A stretch of 64,000 bases of DNA from Microbacterium rhizomatis (lineage in GTDB: Bacteria > Actinomycetota > Actinomycetes > Actinomycetales > Microbacteriaceae), in the NCBI RefSeq assembly GCF_008710745.1, contig NZ_VYSA01000004.1, positions 1 through 64,000 of the forward strand. The letters run 5' to 3'. The notes under the pieces were generated by a model, which was not told the origin of the DNA, did not search any database, and worked only from the letters and a program-made list of their open reading frames with translations. The translations under genes were made by a program, and so were the position numbers. Shown here one piece after another: positions 8,281 to 16,897 of the stretch; position 1 is the stretch's first letter, and each line of letters starts with the position of its first letter.

Positions 8281-9447
8281 ATGACACACCCAGTGACCAC
8301 CCACGTCGACCACCAGCAACCCCGCACAGGCGTGGTGGCACGGCCTCGCATCACCGGCATCGACCTGGCCCGGGGTCTGGCAATGTTTGGGATGCTCGCT
8401 GCCCATGTCGGCCCCGCCAGCGACGACGGGACCCCCATCGGAGCGCTGATGGGCGCCGCGCACGGTCGCTCATCTATCCTCTTCGCCACACTCGCGGGCA
8501 TTTCCCTCGCATTGATGTCCGGCGGCCCGACCCCACCACCTAAGGCAGGTATGCGGAAAGCTCGGGGCCGGATCGCTACCCGCGCGATCATCATCCTCAC
8601 CCTGGGAACCGTCATCGTCACGCTCGGGACACCTGTATCGGTGATCCTCGCCTACTACGGGCTGTTCTTCCTCCTCGCCCTTCCCTTCCTGCGGCTACGT
8701 CCACGCAGCCTTCTCATCCTCGCCGGAAGCATCACCGTCATCGGCCCGGTCGTATCGCTGCTCCTGCAATCATCAGAACCCGTCAACACCGCTCTCGATC
8801 GGATCGACCAGGTCGATCCGATCGCTCTCCTCTCCGGTGAGGGCTTCACTGAGCTGTTGCTGACGGGGGCGTACCCCGCACTGACCTGGATGCCGTTCCT
8901 CTTCGTCGGCCTCGCCCTCGGCCGCACCGGAGTGGCGCGCCTGCGAAAGCTTCCCGTGGCGCTCACCGGGCTCGCACTGATGGTCATCGGCTACCTCGGT
9001 TCCTTGCTCGCCCTGCGAATCGTTCCGAATGCTGATGCTGCGTACAACGACAGCATGTTCGATCCAAGGAACCTCGGGGTCGTGCCGTTGGACTGGACCT
9101 GGTTACTCGGAGCGGACGAGCACACGGGCACTCCGTTCGAGATCGTCGGCGGCATTGGTACCGCCCTGGTCGTGATCGCCGCCACACTCTGGCTCGCGGC
9201 ACGCTTCCCCCGTGCCACCTGGCCCATCGCCGCCGTCGGCACCATGTCACTCACCGTCTACACCGGCCACGTCGTGGCTATCAACCTCCTCGGGTTGAGC
9301 GCACTCCCCGGCGAACCCCTCTGGATACTGGTGGCATTCATCACTGCCGCGATTGCCTTCGCCACCATTTGGCTTCGATTCTTCCGCCGCGGCCCCCTAG
9401 AAACCCTCATGCACACTGCAGCAACCCGCACATCGTCGACCCGCTAA
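8281..9447 (+). CDS. DUF418/heparan-acetyltransferase-like membrane protein
   Basis: The protein has 388 residues and about ten hydrophobic helices. It opens with RITGIDLARGLAMFGMLAAH, the signature start of the heparan-alpha-glucosaminide N-acetyltransferase-like/DUF1624 group, and ends in a DUF418-like region. Family members are thought to move acyl groups across the membrane onto sugars or peptidoglycan, but few are characterised. I chose the ATG at 8281 because the open frame upstream overlaps the divergent regulator on the other strand and lacks membrane-protein features. Divergence from the two-component pair suggests control by it. Confidence 0.75.
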   Translation: MTHPVTTHVDHQQPRTGVVARPRITGIDLARGLAMFGMLAAHVGPASDDGTPIGALMGAAHGRSSILFATLAGISLALMSGGPTPPPKAGMRKARGRIATRAIIILTLGTVIVTLGTPVSVILAYYGLFFLLALPFLRLRPRSLLILAGSITVIGPVVSLLLQSSEPVNTALDRIDQVDPIALLSGEGFTELLLTGAYPALTWMPFLFVGLALGRTGVARLRKLPVALTGLALMVIGYLGSLLALRIVPNADAAYNDSMFDPRNLGVVPLDWTWLLGADEHTGTPFEIVGGIGTALVVIAATLWLAARFPRATWPIAAVGTMSLTVYTGHVVAINLLGLSALPGEPLWILVAFITAAIAFATIWLRFFRRGPLETLMHTAATRTSSTR

Positions 9448-9653
9448 GCACCCAACGACGTGAGAAGAAGACCTCCAACAGCCGTGGCACCCCTCCAACC
9501 GGCAGTCGTTTCATCATCAGACGCCACTCGTAGGTTTGTGCTCGCCGACTCCCGGCGGGGAAGCGGCGCCGCGATATTCGGCGGAGAGCAACGCTCGCCT
9601 GACCACCAGACGTTGAGGACATCAAACTCGTGGTGGAGGAGCTACACATCGCA

Positions 9654-10052
9654 TCATGAACCGGGTGGCTCGCAATCCAAGACGGAATACATCCAGTCTT
9701 CAATCTGTGCGAGGGCAGGCCAGTTCAGCTTGTGGACGGTGCTCTGACGAACTCGGGTGGCGATCACGAGGCCAGCCGTTCGAAGAATTGCGAGATGCCG
9801 CGATGCCGCAAATCGTGACAGGCCAGCTCTGACCGCGAGTGTTGATATCGACAACTCGTCAGGTCCCGGGCCCGCCTCTGCGCGTGCAAGCTCGTCGATC
9901 AGCGCAAGCCGCCCATCGTTCGACAGCGCCGCGAAGATTCGCGGCAGGCTCCGAGGCAGGTTCGGCTCCTGAGTGTCGGTGATGACGGCATCGGAACCCT
10001 GCCTCTGCTCGGCAGCTGCCCTCAAAATCATCTGGTGTTCAATGTCAACCAT
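9654..10052 (-). CDS. ArsR-like winged-helix regulator
   Basis: This small regulator (132 residues) has a winged-helix core: IFAALSNDGRLALIDELA, then LAVRAGLSRFAASRHLAILRTAGLV as the recognition helices. No cysteine metal site is obvious, so a metal-sensing role is doubtful. The gene stands alone between a convergent membrane-protein gene and a divergent-facing gap to the GlxA-like gene. The flanking 9448-9653 segment holds no gene I recognise. Confidence 0.75.
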   Translation of the reverse strand: MVDIEHQMILRAAAEQRQGSDAVITDTQEPNLPRSLPRIFAALSNDGRLALIDELARAEAGPGPDELSISTLAVRAGLSRFAASRHLAILRTAGLVIATRVRQSTVHKLNWPALAQIEDWMYSVLDCEPPGS

Positions 10053-10176
10053 TCGTCATCGCTCAGCCTCCCCCGCACGCTCACCTTCACGTGTGGTGCA
10101 CACATTGAAGCCGCCATCCAAGCTACGCGAAACCAACCAAAGTGGGTGCTCGGTCAGCAGTCTTCCCGAGCGGCGG

Positions 10177-11136
10177 TCAAGATCCGCCGCCGGGAACTCC
10201 TCGAAATGTCCTCCGATACGCGGCGGGAGACACACCAAGGGCTGCGTGGAAGTGCTCTCTCAATGAGGTGCCACCAACGAAACCCACCTTGTGGGCGATT
10301 TCTTCGACGCTGAGATCCGTGCCCTCAAGGAGCTCTCGCGCCCGGTCGATGCGCTGCACAGCCACCCACCGGCCGGGGCTGGTGCCGACTTCTTCTTCGA
10401 ATCGACGCGACAGCGTGCGTGGGCTCATGTGTGCGTGCGCAGCAAGCCGCGCAAGCGTCAACGTGTCCTGCAGGTTCGCGCGCGCCCATTCGCGGGTATC
10501 GCCCGTACCGCGCCCTACCGCGACGGGAACGGGTCGCTCGATGTACTGCGCCTGACCGCCGTCTCGCCAGGGCGGGGTGACGCACATCCGCGCGGCATGA
10601 TTGGCCAATTCGCTACCATGATCGGTCCGGATCAGATGCAGGCACAGGTCCACGCCGGAAGCCGCACCAGCGGATGTGACGATGTCCCCGTCATCCACAA
10701 ACAGAACATCCGGGTTCAGATCCACCGCCGGGTACCACGATCGGAAGACGTCCGCGGCCGCCCAGTGCGTGGTGGCCGGCCGCCCGTCGAGCAATCCCGC
10801 CGCGGCGAGCACGAACGCCCCCGTGCAGATGGATACCAGTCGGGTGCCCGGGGAAACGGACTTGAGCGCGCTCGCGGCCTTCGCGAGAGCATCTGCACCA
10901 ATGACCAGGGAGTCGAATCCGGGGACGATGACCGTGTCGGCGTTCCGGAGGGCCTCCGGACCTCGCTGCACAGAGATCGAGAAGTCCGAATTGGTCTGCA
11001 CGGGTTCACCGTCGGCACTGCACGTGACCACCTCGTACAGACCGTTCGCCGCTCCCAGTACACGTGCGGGGATGCCCAGGTCGAACGGATACACCCCGTC
11101 GGGCGCGAGGACGACAACACGATGAGGACGAACCAT
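10177..11136 (-). CDS. GlxA-type AraC regulator with DJ-1/PfpI domain
   Basis: The protein has 319 residues. The N-terminal DJ-1/PfpI-like domain (about 1-190) includes SICTGAFVLAAAGLLDGR, the typical nucleophile-elbow region of GlxA regulators. The C-terminal AraC domain has two HTHs (TLARLAAHAHMSPRTLSRRF and SVEEIAHKVGFVGGTSLREHF). The TTG at 11166 is possible, but the ATG at 11136 begins at the conserved VRPHRVVVLAPDG. It diverges from the oxidoreductase-SnoaL fusion gene and is its most likely activator or repressor. Confidence 0.88.
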   Translation of the reverse strand: MVRPHRVVVLAPDGVYPFDLGIPARVLGAANGLYEVVTCSADGEPVQTNSDFSISVQRGPEALRNADTVIVPGFDSLVIGADALAKAASALKSVSPGTRLVSICTGAFVLAAAGLLDGRPATTHWAAADVFRSWYPAVDLNPDVLFVDDGDIVTSAGAASGVDLCLHLIRTDHGSELANHAARMCVTPPWRDGGQAQYIERPVPVAVGRGTGDTREWARANLQDTLTLARLAAHAHMSPRTLSRRFEEEVGTSPGRWVAVQRIDRARELLEGTDLSVEEIAHKVGFVGGTSLREHFHAALGVSPAAYRRTFRGVPGGGS

Positions 11137-11206
11137 GACTAGATCCCGTCGATAGCTGGCAATCAAGTCAGCCTACCAAGTGCGGGCACGCGATGACGAT
11201 GGAGAC

Positions 11207-12949
11207 ATGACTGAGATCTCCACCATGAAAGCCATTCGTCAGGACGCACTGGGAGCACCAGAAGTGCTCCGGGAAGTCCGGTTACCCAAACCCGAACCGC
11301 GACTGGGTGAAATTCTTGTCGCGGTGCATGCGGCCGGACTGAACCCGACGGACTGGGTGAACCGATCTCAGGTCCTGACGATCGACAGGTTGCCGCTGGT
11401 TCTGGGCTGGGATGTGTCAGGCGTGGTGGATTCCGTCGGGGTCGGGGTGACACTCTTCAAGCCCGGCGACGAGGTCTTCGGGATGCTGCCCTACCCCGAG
11501 GGCGTGGGCTCGCACGCCGAATTCGTCGCCGGGCCCTCTCATGCTTTCGTGCACAAGCCGGACGGTTTGGATCATGTGCACGCCGCGGCTCTCCCCCTGG
11601 CCGGACTCACCGCCTACCAGGCCCTTGTCGAGACAGCAGGTGTCACAGCGGGGCAGCGAGTAGTGATCCACGCCGCGGCAGGTGGCGTTGGCCATCTGGC
11701 TGTGCAGATCGCGAAGGCGCGCGGAGCCTACGTGATCGGCGCGGCCAGCGCATCCAAGCACGACTTCGTCCGATCCCTCGGCGCCGACGAAGTGGTCGAG
11801 TATCGCGACGGCGAATTCAGCGCCGCCGTAGCGGACGTAGACGTGGTGCTCGACTCCATCTCCGTCGACGCGGCCAGTCGGGGCGGTTCTCTCCGCGCTC
11901 TGCGGAGGGGAGGGACGCTCGTGTCGATCCGTCCCGCCGAGTTGGAGGCGGATGAGCGGGATGAGATCGCCGCACGTGGCATCCGGTACGAGTCGCTCAT
12001 CGTGGCATCCGATCAGGCGGGGATGCGGGCGATCGCAGACCTCGTGGACGCCGGCGAGCTCCGTCCCCGCATCTTCGCAAGCTTCCCGCTCTCCGAAGCG
12101 GCCCGAGCCCACGCGCTGGGCGAAGCCCGCACGACGCTCGGCAAGATCGTGCTGACGGTTCACGAAACACGCAAGGCCCATGTGGCAGCAGACGTTCTGC
12201 GTGCGGTGTTCGAAGCCGACGGCGACACTGCGATCGTGGACACTCTCGTTCGTCCGGACTACATCCAGCACAACCCGCTCGCCCCTGATGGCCCCGAAGC
12301 AATGAAGGCGTTCGGAGGTATCTGGAAAGCTCAGTATCCGAAGGCGGTGTACCTCAACAAGCGAGCGATCACCGGCGGAGACATGGCCGTCCTCCACACG
12401 CACGTGATCACCGCCCCGGGGACGCCCGGCCTAGCGGTGTTCGACATCTTCCGTTTCCAGGATGGCAAGATCGCTGAGCATTGGGACATCCTCCAGCCGG
12501 TAGACAACGACGACCCGGCGGCCGTGTTCGCGACCCTAAGCGAACCACGTACGGACAACCCGGGTCAGCGGTGGTTCACCTCGCAGCACGAGAGGGTCAT
12601 CACCGACTACGTCGCGCGTGTTCTCGTCGGCAAGAACCTTGCCGAGATCGGCGAATTCGTCAGCAACGAGTACCACGAGCATGGCCTCCATATCCCGCAA
12701 ACCGGGAACACCCTGGAGACCGATCTGCGCACCTACTTCGCGCAGCACCCTCAGGGGCAGATCACCCCGAAACGCGTTATCGCGGAAGGTGACCTCGTCG
12801 CTGTTCACAGTCATTACCAGCACGCACCGGATGACCGTGGGTGGTCTGTCGTGGACCTGTTCCGAGTGCGCGACCTGAAGATCGTCGAGCACTGGAGCGC
12901 CGCGCAGGAGGTGCCAGAGAGCGCCGCGAACGACAACACCATGTTCTAG
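11207..12949 (+). CDS. zinc-less MDR oxidoreductase fused to two SnoaL-like domains
   Basis: The product is 580 residues in three parts. Residues 1-320 are a quinone-oxidoreductase-type MDR: AAGLNPTDW near 43-50, the NADPH loop HAAAGGVGHLA at 155-165, and no zinc ligands seen. Residues about 325-435 are a SnoaL/NTF2-like domain (YIQHNP, VFDIFRFQDGKIAEHWD). Residues about 455-570 are a second copy (YHEHGL, VVDLFRVRDLKIVEHWS). The frame is continuous, so the fusion does not depend on a frameshift call. MDR proteins reduce enones or quinones; SnoaL domains include cyclases, hydrolases and lyases, so sequential reduction and hydrolysis or elimination is plausible. Start at 11207 has GGAG close by; 11225 is an alternative. 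The MBL-fold hydrolase follows 46 bases later, probably in the same operon. Confidence 0.85.
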   Translation: MTEISTMKAIRQDALGAPEVLREVRLPKPEPRLGEILVAVHAAGLNPTDWVNRSQVLTIDRLPLVLGWDVSGVVDSVGVGVTLFKPGDEVFGMLPYPEGVGSHAEFVAGPSHAFVHKPDGLDHVHAAALPLAGLTAYQALVETAGVTAGQRVVIHAAAGGVGHLAVQIAKARGAYVIGAASASKHDFVRSLGADEVVEYRDGEFSAAVADVDVVLDSISVDAASRGGSLRALRRGGTLVSIRPAELEADERDEIAARGIRYESLIVASDQAGMRAIADLVDAGELRPRIFASFPLSEAARAHALGEARTTLGKIVLTVHETRKAHVAADVLRAVFEADGDTAIVDTLVRPDYIQHNPLAPDGPEAMKAFGGIWKAQYPKAVYLNKRAITGGDMAVLHTHVITAPGTPGLAVFDIFRFQDGKIAEHWDILQPVDNDDPAAVFATLSEPRTDNPGQRWFTSQHERVITDYVARVLVGKNLAEIGEFVSNEYHEHGLHIPQTGNTLETDLRTYFAQHPQGQITPKRVIAEGDLVAVHSHYQHAPDDRGWSVVDLFRVRDLKIVEHWSAAQEVPESAANDNTMF

Positions 12950-12995
12950 CCCACCCCACCGATACCTGCAGACCACGCTTCAAGGAGAACCGACC

Positions 12996-13853
12996 ATGTC
13001 ACAACTCAGCCACACCGTCTTCGTCACACCGCCCATCCCGCAGCACACGGGAACACTGAATCTGCCCAACGGCGACCCGATTGCGTGGTCTCCGCTATCG
13101 ACGACCCTGATCTACGGCGACCATGACGCCGTCCTGGTCGATCCGCCGTTCACCACGGCAACTGTCCGCGACCTTCTCGCCGAGCTAGAACTCCTGGGCC
13201 GGAGGATCACCGACGTGTACATCACACATGGACACGGAGATCATTGGTTCGGCACTTCGGAAGTTCTGCGACGGTTCCCGGAGGCACGGGTGCGCGCCAC
13301 CGCAGGCACCCGTGCACACATGACCAGCCCCGGACTCGCGGAGGCACGCGCGTCGTTCTGGGACGCACTGTTCCCCGGAGAGATCCCCAACTCCGATGTC
13401 GGGGTGGATGTCGTCGGCGACAGCGGTTTCACCGTCGAGGGCCATGATCTACTGCCGGTGGAGGTCGGCCACTCCGACAGCGACGACACCACGGTGCTCT
13501 GGGTACCGGAGCTGCGGTTGGCAGTTGCGGGCGACGTCGTCTACAACGGCGTGCATCTATCGCTCGGAGAATCCGCAAACGGCGGGCGGGACGCGTGGCG
13601 AAACGCGCTCACCGCGGTGACGGCACTGAACCCGGCCGTCGTGGTCGCCGGACACAAGAACCCGGCAAACCCCGACTCCCCCAGCCACATCGACGCGACC
13701 CGACGCTACCTGGATGACGTTGATGAGCAACTGGCCGCGGCGAGCTCCCCGCTGGAGTACTACGAATCGATGCTTCGGCTCCACGGCGCCCGGCTGAACC
13801 CGGGCGTGCTGTGGGTCGGCGCGAACGCGCTTCTCGGCGGCGACGCGGGCTGA
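12996..13853 (+). CDS. MBL-fold metal-dependent hydrolase
   Basis: This 285-residue enzyme has the metallo-beta-lactamase motif THGHGDHWFG (HxHxDH) near residue 76, a later ligand region LPVEVGHSDSDDTT, and AGDVVYNGVH. These predict a di-metal hydrolase. A strong AAGGAGAA ribosome site precedes the ATG. It follows the MDR-SnoaL fusion and probably acts on the same compound, for example by opening a lactone or thioester. No signal peptide is seen, so it is probably cytoplasmic. Confidence 0.85.
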   Translation: MSQLSHTVFVTPPIPQHTGTLNLPNGDPIAWSPLSTTLIYGDHDAVLVDPPFTTATVRDLLAELELLGRRITDVYITHGHGDHWFGTSEVLRRFPEARVRATAGTRAHMTSPGLAEARASFWDALFPGEIPNSDVGVDVVGDSGFTVEGHDLLPVEVGHSDSDDTTVLWVPELRLAVAGDVVYNGVHLSLGESANGGRDAWRNALTAVTALNPAVVVAGHKNPANPDSPSHIDATRRYLDDVDEQLAAASSPLEYYESMLRLHGARLNPGVLWVGANALLGGDAG

Positions 13854-13936
13854 CCCCCGTGGCACCCGGAGACGCACAAACGAGCGGGCATTCCGACCTG
13901 CATGCGGGCCTTAGCGTTCGCGTGTCGACGGGCGTC

Positions 13937-14539
13937 CTAACGCGTCACCGCTGCCAGCACCAGCGCAGACGTTCTGTCGATGGCCGAGTTGATCTGGGAC
14001 GGGTCGTGGACGACCATCTGAACACCCGCCTCCACGAGCCCGCTCAGTAAGACAACGTCAGTGGCCGGAGCCAGGTCTGCACGGAATTCTCCTGCCTCCA
14101 TCCCCTCACTCAGCACCTGCGCGATCCTTTCCTGAATCTGAACGAGAGGCAAGGTAACGGGATTGGATCGGTCGGATCTCTTACTCGCGTACTGGTACAG
14201 CACGAATGCTCGATGCGCGTCGCGAGCGAAAGAGCTGAGAAGCAGACCGATAACATCGTGCAGTTTGCGTGAGGCGGACATGTCTGGCTGATCAGACACC
14301 GCGTGGACAGCTGCCTGGAGCTCTTCGCTCGCGCGCGTGGTCACTGCCAGCAGCAAGGCCACCTTGTCGGGTGCGTAGTTATAGATGGTGTTACGCGCGA
14401 TCCCGGCCTCGGCAGCGATCTCACCGAACGTGATTTCGTCGAACGCACGCGTGGCCAACAACAGATCAAATGCTCGACCCAACGCATCCCATGTGCGCGC
14501 ATTGTGCTCGCTGAGCGTCCGCGCTCCGATTCTCGGCAT
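13937..14539 (-). CDS. TetR-family repressor of the FAD monooxygenase
   Basis: The regulator is about 200 residues with an N-terminal HTH (ITFGEIAAEAGIARNTIYNYAPDKVALL) and a helical ligand domain. The open frame begins with a GTG at 14587, but that codon lies inside a perfect palindrome, so the ATG at 14539 is more likely. It diverges from the FAD monooxygenase gene at 14629 with the palindrome between them, the classic layout for a locally acting repressor that responds to the monooxygenase substrate. Confidence 0.85.
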   Translation of the reverse strand: MPRIGARTLSEHNARTWDALGRAFDLLLATRAFDEITFGEIAAEAGIARNTIYNYAPDKVALLLAVTTRASEELQAAVHAVSDQPDMSASRKLHDVIGLLLSSFARDAHRAFVLYQYASKRSDRSNPVTLPLVQIQERIAQVLSEGMEAGEFRADLAPATDVVLLSGLVEAGVQMVVHDPSQINSAIDRTSALVLAAVTR

Positions 14540-14579
14540 TCCCTGAGTATCCCGGATCAATCGGCTGATACGAAGCTTT

Positions 14580-14596
14580 TGCGACACCTTGTCGCA
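14580..14596. promoter_or_regulatory. TetR operator palindrome
   Basis: TGCGACA, CCT, TGTCGCA is a perfect 7-3-7 palindrome in the gap between the divergent TetR and FAD monooxygenase genes. Its length and position fit a TetR operator controlling both. Confidence 0.7.
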
Positions 14597-14628
14597 TAGT
14601 TTCGAGGTGTCAAGTGGAGGAGACGAAC

Positions 14629-15789
14629 ATGAATACAGCGTTGGTTGTCGGTCTGGGCATCTCGGGTATGGCGACAGCTATCGCCCTTCAGGATGCGGGA
14701 TGGGATCCCGTGATCATCGAGCGCAGCCCCGAGAGGCGGGTGGGAGGTTACTTCATTGGGTTGTTTCCCGAGGGCCGGCAGGCCGCTCAGGACCTGGGCG
14801 TGCTGGAGCACATGCAGTTGCGAACGCCCGTAGCGAGTCGGGCTTGGGAGCTCCAAAAGCATGGCGACCGGATCCGCAGTACAGGTTTTCTCGACCAGCC
14901 GGGAAAACCGGACGCCGTTCTTCGGGGCGACATTGAATCGGCGTTGTGGGCGCGGGTGGAGGGCAACATTCCCGTCCGGTTCTCGACGACCCCAGATTCC
15001 TTGTCGCACGGGTTTGACTGCGTCCGCGTAGTCCTCAGGAACACCACGGCCAATCTGACCACGAGCGAGGAGTTCGATCTGGTCATCGGGGCGGACGGCG
15101 TACGGTCCACCGTGCGGGAGATGGCCTTCGGTGCCCACTCCCGCTACATGCGCTCGATGGACGCGATTATCTGCGCGTTTCAGCTTCAGGAACAACTCCC
15201 CCACTTCGCTGCCGAGGATGCGATCGTCCTTGCCGAGCCGAGACGCTCCATGTGGATCTTCCCCTTTGACGATCGTCCACCCACCGCGCTGTTGACCTAC
15301 CGTACGACCGACGTTGACGCGCAGTTTTCGGCGCCGCCCAAGGAAATCCTGCGGGAACGATATGCAGGGATGTCCGGCGACGGAGCGGTGGAGTTGGTGC
15401 TCCGCCAACTCGACGATGCACCCGACTTCCTGTTCGATTCCGTCCATCAGGTCCGGATGCCCCAGTGGCGGAACCGACGCACGATGGTTATCGGCGACGC
15501 TGCGTGGTGCCTGTCGCTGTACTCCGGCATGGGTGCGAGTAGCGCTCTCGTGGCTGCCGCAGCGCTGCGCAAACCCCTCACAGATGCGCTAGCGGCCAGA
15601 CGTCCGAACGCGTTCGAGGACGCACTGGACGGGTGGGAACAGCAGCTCCGGCCCAGCGTGAAGAAGTGGCGAAAAGCCGCCCACATCAAAGCGGAAGTGT
15701 TCGTGCCCAGCAACGCCGCCCTCTCACACGTGAGGCGGCGCATTCTCCGGTCGGCCGGCCGGAAAGTAGCAGATTCACGAGCAGCTTAG
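14629..15789 (+). CDS. FAD-dependent aromatic-ring-type monooxygenase
   Basis: The protein is 386 residues. VVGLGISGMATAIALQDAG is the FAD-binding GxGxxG start and GDAAWCLSLYSGMGASSAL is the second FAD motif of the class A flavin monooxygenase (PHBH/TetX-like) family. ADGVRSTVRE is the usual third conserved segment. The ATG at 14629 has GGAGGAG upstream and is preferred over the in-frame start at 14614. Such enzymes hydroxylate phenols or inactivate polyketide drugs; the substrate is not readable. Control by the divergent TetR suggests an inducible detoxification or catabolic step. Confidence 0.85.
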   Translation: MNTALVVGLGISGMATAIALQDAGWDPVIIERSPERRVGGYFIGLFPEGRQAAQDLGVLEHMQLRTPVASRAWELQKHGDRIRSTGFLDQPGKPDAVLRGDIESALWARVEGNIPVRFSTTPDSLSHGFDCVRVVLRNTTANLTTSEEFDLVIGADGVRSTVREMAFGAHSRYMRSMDAIICAFQLQEQLPHFAAEDAIVLAEPRRSMWIFPFDDRPPTALLTYRTTDVDAQFSAPPKEILRERYAGMSGDGAVELVLRQLDDAPDFLFDSVHQVRMPQWRNRRTMVIGDAAWCLSLYSGMGASSALVAAAALRKPLTDALAARRPNAFEDALDGWEQQLRPSVKKWRKAAHIKAEVFVPSNAALSHVRRRILRSAGRKVADSRAA

Positions 15790-15804
15790 TCGCGGCCAAC
15801 CACG

Positions 15805-15818
15805 ACTCCGGCGGGAGT
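15805..15818. terminator. weak hairpin between convergent genes
   Basis: ACTCC-N4-GGAGT lies between the convergent monooxygenase and SDR genes. It is short and has no T-run, so this is only a weak terminator candidate. Confidence 0.25.
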
Positions 15819-15855
15819 GTTCGAAGTCCCCTCGTCGACCGCGCCAGGTCGCCCG

Positions 15856-16869
15856 CTACTGTACGGACCAACCTCCGTCAGAGGCGAGGACCGCGCCGTT
15901 GATGTTCACGCTGTCGCCGGACAGCAGGAACGTGATCGACGCGGCGAGATGCTCCGCCGTGGCAATCGAGGGAATCTGGCTCTGGAACGGCTGGAGGCGC
16001 TGGAGACCGAAGTCGGAGACATCTGCCGGCATGGGGATGCCGGTGGCCACGCCTCCGGGCGCGACGGCATTGACACGGATTCCGAGGGGTCCGTACATGA
16101 ATGCCGCTGATCGGGTGAGGCCGACGATGGCGTGCTTGGAGACGGTATAGGCGTTGCCGGATGCGTTTCCGCGCAGCCCAGCCTCTGAGGCGACGTTGAC
16201 GATCACGCCTCGGTGTTGGGCTATCATCGCGGGCAGGACAGCGCGAGTGAGCTTGAACGCACCGGTGACGTTGACATTCATCACCCGATCCCACAGGGCA
16301 TCGGTTGTCTCATGCAGCGGTGAAAAGTTGTCGTTGATCCCGGCGACGTTGGCGAGCGCATCGATGCGTTCACCTGCCGCCGCAATGATTGCGTCGATAC
16401 TGTCCTGCTGGGTGATGTCACCGGCGACCGTGACAATGCCGTAACCGGGCAGAGATTCTTCCAGCTGTGTCAGCTTTTCCGTTGAGACGTCGACTGCGAT
16501 CACTCGGCCTCCCTCGCGGGCGACGCGGGAGGCAGTGGCTCGCCCAATTCCGGACGCCGCGCCGGTGACGATGACCGTCTGGTCGTCGAAGCGGTGCGCC
16601 GTGATGGATTCCGTCCATCCTGTTGCGACCTCCTCGTCGGGCATCTGACCGCCGTTGGCCTGCAACACCAGGTCGTCCACGACGGACTGCGGCATCTGCC
16701 CCTGGCTGAGCGCGACCAACTGCTGCAAGGGAAGACCCCGAAGGGGCGCGAGGACGGCCTCGTCGATGCCGCTCGCGGACAACAACGCTCGGATGAGTGA
16801 ACTTCCCCGCGGGTCGTCGAGCCATCCACCGATTGGGGTGCTCGCAGTCAACGGCTGATGAGCGTTCAT
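15856..16869 (-). CDS. SDR oxidoreductase with an N-terminal GH3-tail-like module
   Basis: The product is 337 residues. From about residue 97 it is a classical SDR: VTGAASGIGRA cofactor loop, NVAG, and Ser/Tyr/Lys catalysis in NVASEAGL...YTVSK. Residues 7-75 precede it and do not belong to the SDR fold. This segment (LTASTPIGGWLDDP ... GLPLQQLVALSQG ... VVDDLVLQANGG) resembles the C-terminal tails of both GH3 enzymes in this window. The ATG at 16869 has AAAGGA upstream. It is the last gene of the GH43-GH3-SDR-GH1 operon and may oxidise a released sugar or the aglycone. A broken paralogue lies at 48.3-48.9 kb. Confidence 0.88.
   Translation of the reverse strand: MNAHQPLTASTPIGGWLDDPRGSSLIRALLSASGIDEAVLAPLRGLPLQQLVALSQGQMPQSVVDDLVLQANGGQMPDEEVATGWTESITAHRFDDQTVIVTGAASGIGRATASRVAREGGRVIAVDVSTEKLTQLEESLPGYGIVTVAGDITQQDSIDAIIAAAGERIDALANVAGINDNFSPLHETTDALWDRVMNVNVTGAFKLTRAVLPAMIAQHRGVIVNVASEAGLRGNASGNAYTVSKHAIVGLTRSAAFMYGPLGIRVNAVAPGGVATGIPMPADVSDFGLQRLQPFQSQIPSIATAEHLAASITFLLSGDSVNINGAVLASDGGWSVQ
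16645..16851 (-). other. small module shared with the GH3 C-termini (SDR copy)
   Basis: These are codons 7-75 of the SDR. The pattern is L-T-x-x-S-T-(x)-I-G, then a Pro, a variable helical stretch, P-L-x-x-L, and a final acidic-x-L-L-x-x-x-N. The same order appears in the tails at 19162-19395 and 43154-43396. Here it is N-terminal, so it behaves as a movable module. Confidence 0.6.
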
Positions 16870-16897
16870 GTGAAGAATCCTTTGTTCGGAGGAATGG

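Noticed and set aside
9448..9653. Possible gene fragment between the membrane protein and ArsR-like genes
   Set aside because: Short frames on both strands look weakly protein-like but show no recognisable domain, start or ribosome site.
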